This document shows, piece after piece, positions 30,725 to 33,309 of a stretch of 33,309 nt of DNA. Source of the DNA: an uncultured Mediterranea sp. (GTDB lineage: Bacteria > Bacteroidota > Bacteroidia > Bacteroidales > Bacteroidaceae). The position numbers were made by a program, and so were the translations under genes. Position 1 is the first letter of the stretch. Every line of letters begins with the position of its first letter. The notes below the pieces were generated by a model. It did not search any database. It worked only from the letters and a program-made list of their open reading frames with translations, and was not told the origin of the DNA. The stretch spans positions 1 through 33,309 of the forward strand of contig CAMACX010000031.1 of NCBI GenBank assembly GCA_945831575.1, in the 5' to 3' direction.

Positions 30725-31657
30725 GTGACAGGACTAGTCATCAAGAATACAGGCAGCTGGTATCTGGTCAAGACCGATGACGGCCGCTGCGTGGAGTGCA
30801 AGGTAAAAGGGAACTTCCGCTTGAAGGGCATCCGCAGCACCAACCCCGTGGCCGTGGGTGACCGCGTACAGATTGTCTGCAACGCGGAAGGCACAGCCTT
30901 CATCCACGAGATTGAAGAGCGGAAGAACTACATCATCCGCCGAGCCTCTAACCTCTCGAAGCAGAGCCACATCCTAGCCTCCAATCTGGACCAATGCCTG
31001 CTGCTCGTCACGGTCAACTACCCCGAGACCTCCACCACCTTCATCGACCGTTTTCTAGCTACGGCAGAAGCCTACCGCATCCCCACCCTGCTCGTCTTCA
31101 ACAAGGAAGACCGCTACAATGATGACGAGTTGCACTACCTGGAGAGCCTCATCACTCTCTACACCACCATTGGCTACCCCTGCTACCGCATCTCTGCCCT
31201 CCATGAGAAAGGTATTGATGCCCTGCGTAGAGAACTGAAAGGCAAGGTTACCCTGCTCTCAGGCAACTCGGGTACCGGAAAATCCACACTCATCAACGCA
31301 CTCCTTCCCCATGCTGAGGCACGTACAGGCGAGATTTCCGCCGTACACAATAAGGGCATGCACACCACCACCTTCAGCGAGATGTTCCCCCTGTCAGACG
31401 GAGGCTACCTGATTGATACCCCGGGCATCAAGGGATTCGGCACCTTCGACATGGAGACCGAGGAGATAGGCCACTACTTCCCCGAAATCTTCCGCACCTC
31501 AACCGACTGCAGGTTTGGCAACTGCACCCACCGTCAGGAGCCCGGCTGTGCCGTGCGCAAAGCCGTGGAAGAGCACTACATCAGCACCTCGCGCTACACC
31601 TCCTACCTCAGTATGCTCGAAGACAAGGAGGAGAGTAAATACCGCCCGGCCTACTGA
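30725..31657 (+). CDS. rsgA: Ribosome small-subunit-dependent GTPase A
   Basis: A circularly permuted GTPase acting in late maturation of the 30S subunit. The 310-residue protein has an N-terminal OB fold (about 1-70), then the G motifs in permuted order: N126-K-E-D (G4), G-N-S-G-T-G-K-S (180-187, G1) and D231-T-P-G (G3), then a zinc-binding knuckle with C262, C267, H269 and C275. The start codon is GTG at 30725: an in-frame TAG ends just one codon before it (30719-30721) and no ATG follows nearby, so GTG is firmly indicated. It is convergent with the fumarase gene. Confidence 0.96.
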   Translation: MTGLVIKNTGSWYLVKTDDGRCVECKVKGNFRLKGIRSTNPVAVGDRVQIVCNAEGTAFIHEIEERKNYIIRRASNLSKQSHILASNLDQCLLLVTVNYPETSTTFIDRFLATAEAYRIPTLLVFNKEDRYNDDELHYLESLITLYTTIGYPCYRISALHEKGIDALRRELKGKVTLLSGNSGTGKSTLINALLPHAEARTGEISAVHNKGMHTTTFSEMFPLSDGGYLIDTPGIKGFGTFDMETEEIGHYFPEIFRTSTDCRFGNCTHRQEPGCAVRKAVEEHYISTSRYTSYLSMLEDKEESKYRPAY

Positions 31658-31681
31658 CACACAGGGAAGGCCGGACCTCTT

Positions 31682-31726
31682 AAAAAGAATCCCCAGGTTG
31701 CACATGTCATGCAATCTGGGGATTCT
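31682..31726 (-). terminator. Terminator between the convergent rsgA and fumarase genes
   Basis: A 17-bp stem with one G-U/A-C exception (31686-31702 with 31710-31726, 7-base loop). Read on the minus strand it is followed by TTTTTA, fitting intrinsic termination of the fumarase gene 28 bases after its stop; the plus-strand exit lacks a T-run, so termination of rsgA there would be weaker. Confidence 0.75.
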
Positions 31727-31753
31727 GCTATATCATGCAGTCAATTACGCAGT

Positions 31754-33309
31754 TTACTTGCGGGGCTTGAGTTGCTTGAAGAAGTCATTGCCCTTGTCAT
31801 CTACGAGGATGAAGGCGGGGAAGTCTTCTACTTCAATCTTCCAGATAGCCTCCATGCCGAGCTCAGGATATTCCACGCACTCGATGCTCTTGATGTTGTT
31901 CTGCGCCAGGATAGCGGCAGGACCACCGATGGAGCCGAGATAGAAACCACCATGCTTCTTGCAGGCATCGGTCACAGCCTGGCTACGGTTACCCTTGGCC
32001 AGCATAATCATGCTGCCACCATGGCTCTGGAAGAGATCTACGTAGGGGTCCATACGTCCGGCTGTGGTGGGGCCCATCGAGCCACACGCCATTCCGGCAG
32101 GTGTCTTTGCCGGACCGGCATAGTAGATGGGATGATCCTTGATGTATTGCGGAAGCTCTTCGCCACGATCCAGGCGTTCTTTCAACTTGGCGTGAGCAAT
32201 GTCACGGCCCACGATGATGGTACCATTCAGCGACAGACGGGTAGCTACAGGATATTTGGTCAGCTCTTTCAGCACATCGGCCATGGGTTGATTGAGGTTG
32301 ATGCGAACTACGTCACCCTCGCCAGCCTGACGGAGTGCTTCGGGAATCAGCGAACCGGGATTGTCATCCATCTTCTCGATCCAGATACCATCGGCATTGA
32401 TCTTACACTTGATGTTGCGGTCGGCCGAGCAAGACACGCCGAGACCGATGGGGCAAGAGGCACCGTGACGGGGCAAACGGATGATGCGTACGTCATGAGC
32501 CATGTACTTACCACCAAACTGTGCGCCCAGACCAATCTTGTGAGCCTCTTCGAGCACCTGCTTCTCCAGCTCCACATCGCGGAAAGCACGTCCGTACTCA
32601 TTACCCGTGGTGGGCAGCTCGTCGTAGTAGTGGGTAGAGGCCAACTTCACGGTCAGCAGGTTCTTCTCAGCCGAAGTACCGCCGATGACGAAGGCAATAT
32701 GATAAGGAGGACAAGCCGCTGTACCCAGCGTCTTCATCTTCTCCACGAGGAAGGGAACGAGCGTAGCGGGATTCAGCACGGCCTTGGTCTCCTGATAGAG
32801 GTAGCTCTTGTTGGCCGAGCCACCGCCCTTAGTTACGCAGAGGAAGCGGTACTCCATGCCCTCAGTAGCCTCCAGGTCAATCTGAGCAGGCAGGTTGCAA
32901 CGGGTATTCACCTCATCGTACATGTTGAGGGGAGCATTCTGCGAATAGCGCAGATTCTCCTCGGTATAAGTCTTATAGACACCCAGCGAGAGCGCCTCTT
33001 CATCGCAGTAGCCGGTCCAGACTTGCTGTCCTTTTTCGCCATGGATGATGGCCGTACCCGTGTCCTGACACAAGGGGAGCTTCCCCTTGGCGGCCACTTC
33101 GGCATTACGCAGGAAGGTCAGGGCCACATACTTGTCGTTGTCGCTGGCTTCAGGGTCATCCAGAATCTTGGCCACCTGTTCGTTGTGTGCTCTGCGGAGC
33201 AGGAACGATACATCGCGGAAAGCCGCATTGGCCATAGCCGTCAGACCCTCCTTCTCAATCTTCAGGATGGGTTTACCTTCAAACTCGCTCACCGACACGT
33301 AGTCCTTGG
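31754..33309 (-). CDS. Fumarate hydratase class I (5' end beyond window edge)
   Basis: Interconverts fumarate and malate with an oxygen-sensitive [4Fe-4S] cluster; in Bacteroides it belongs to the reductive branch from oxaloacetate to succinate. About 518 residues are visible. The frame stays open to the right edge with [11 protein letters not shown], so the true start lies outside; an in-frame GTG at 33298 is not the start. Cluster-related cysteine contexts are [16 protein letters not shown] and [14 protein letters not shown]. The fused alpha and beta domains identify the single-chain class I type. It ends at a strong terminator. Confidence 0.95.
   Translation of the reverse strand, partial: KDYVSVSEFEGKPILKIEKEGLTAMANAAFRDVSFLLRRAHNEQVAKILDDPEASDNDKYVALTFLRNAEVAAKGKLPLCQDTGTAIIHGEKGQQVWTGYCDEEALSLGVYKTYTEENLRYSQNAPLNMYDEVNTRCNLPAQIDLEATEGMEYRFLCVTKGGGSANKSYLYQETKAVLNPATLVPFLVEKMKTLGTAACPPYHIAFVIGGTSAEKNLLTVKLASTHYYDELPTTGNEYGRAFRDVELEKQVLEEAHKIGLGAQFGGKYMAHDVRIIRLPRHGASCPIGLGVSCSADRNIKCKINADGIWIEKMDDNPGSLIPEALRQAGEGDVVRINLNQPMADVLKELTKYPVATRLSLNGTIIVGRDIAHAKLKERLDRGEELPQYIKDHPIYYAGPAKTPAGMACGSMGPTTAGRMDPYVDLFQSHGGSMIMLAKGNRSQAVTDACKKHGGFYLGSIGGPAAILAQNNIKSIECVEYPELGMEAIWKIEVEDFPAFILVDDKGNDFFKQLKPRK

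Noticed and set aside
1..33309. tRNA, rRNA, known riboswitches or an origin of replication
   Set aside because: Reading the intergenic gaps on both strands showed no cloverleaf, conserved rRNA segment, known riboswitch core or DnaA-box cluster.

Overview
The window comes from a member of the Bacteroidales, probably Bacteroidaceae; the species cannot be named. The evidence is a SusC/SusD outer-membrane nutrient-uptake pair, a membrane-tethered AraC-type regulator, class I fumarase, a DnaE with the Bacteroides-like coiled-coil insert near its PHP domain, and many promoters of the Bacteroides type (TTTG, 19-21 bp, TAnnTTTG) instead of the E. coli type. The DNA is moderately GC-rich with AT-rich intergenic gaps. 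Most genes are chromosomal housekeeping genes.

Layout. 1-5056 (minus): truncated susD, complete susC, a terminator and a TPR/AraC regulator, the edge of a glycan or nutrient uptake locus. 5135-5919 (minus): a CYTH triphosphatase-family protein with an unusual tail, and a 46-residue membrane protein with its own promoter. 6107-10021 (plus): guanine deaminase, a roughly 700-bp non-coding stretch full of inverted repeats, prfB without a frameshift site, and a DASS anion/Na+ symporter. 10102-11904 (minus): long-chain acyl-CoA ligase. 12092-13177 (plus): an M20 deacylase resembling ArgE. 13291-17576 (minus): dut, a TPR lipoprotein, a DUF4292 lipoprotein and a degenerate EnvC-like LytM protein, probably one operon with an envelope theme. 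17685-17838 (plus): a promoter and a strong terminator with no gene between them, a candidate small RNA. 17855-22533 (minus): dnaE, trxA and an acidic conserved protein. 22711-24125 (plus): psd and pssA, the two steps from CDP-diacylglycerol to phosphatidylethanolamine. 24159-24827 (minus): a small possible DNA-binding protein and tadA. 25038-31657 (plus): S41 protease lipoprotein, yraN, birA, a MATE transporter, pyrH, frr and rsgA. 31754-33309 (minus): class I fumarase, cut by the right edge.

How the genes work together. SusC/D import nutrients across the outer membrane and the linked AraC-type protein may sense the signal. psd/pssA make the main phospholipid. prfB, frr, rsgA and tadA serve translation; dnaE and dut serve DNA synthesis and nucleotide hygiene; pyrH makes UDP. 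The TPR, DUF4292 and EnvC-like trio may form a lipoprotein and cell-wall module.

The most noteworthy items are the candidate sRNA, a family of degenerate 7-bp tandem arrays placed exactly at three gene junctions (plus an 8-bp array in the trxA leader), the palindrome-rich gap before prfB, and the DUF4292/EnvC operon. No rRNA, tRNA, CRISPR array or intact mobile element was seen. The only gap above 300 bases is 6575-7331, described below.
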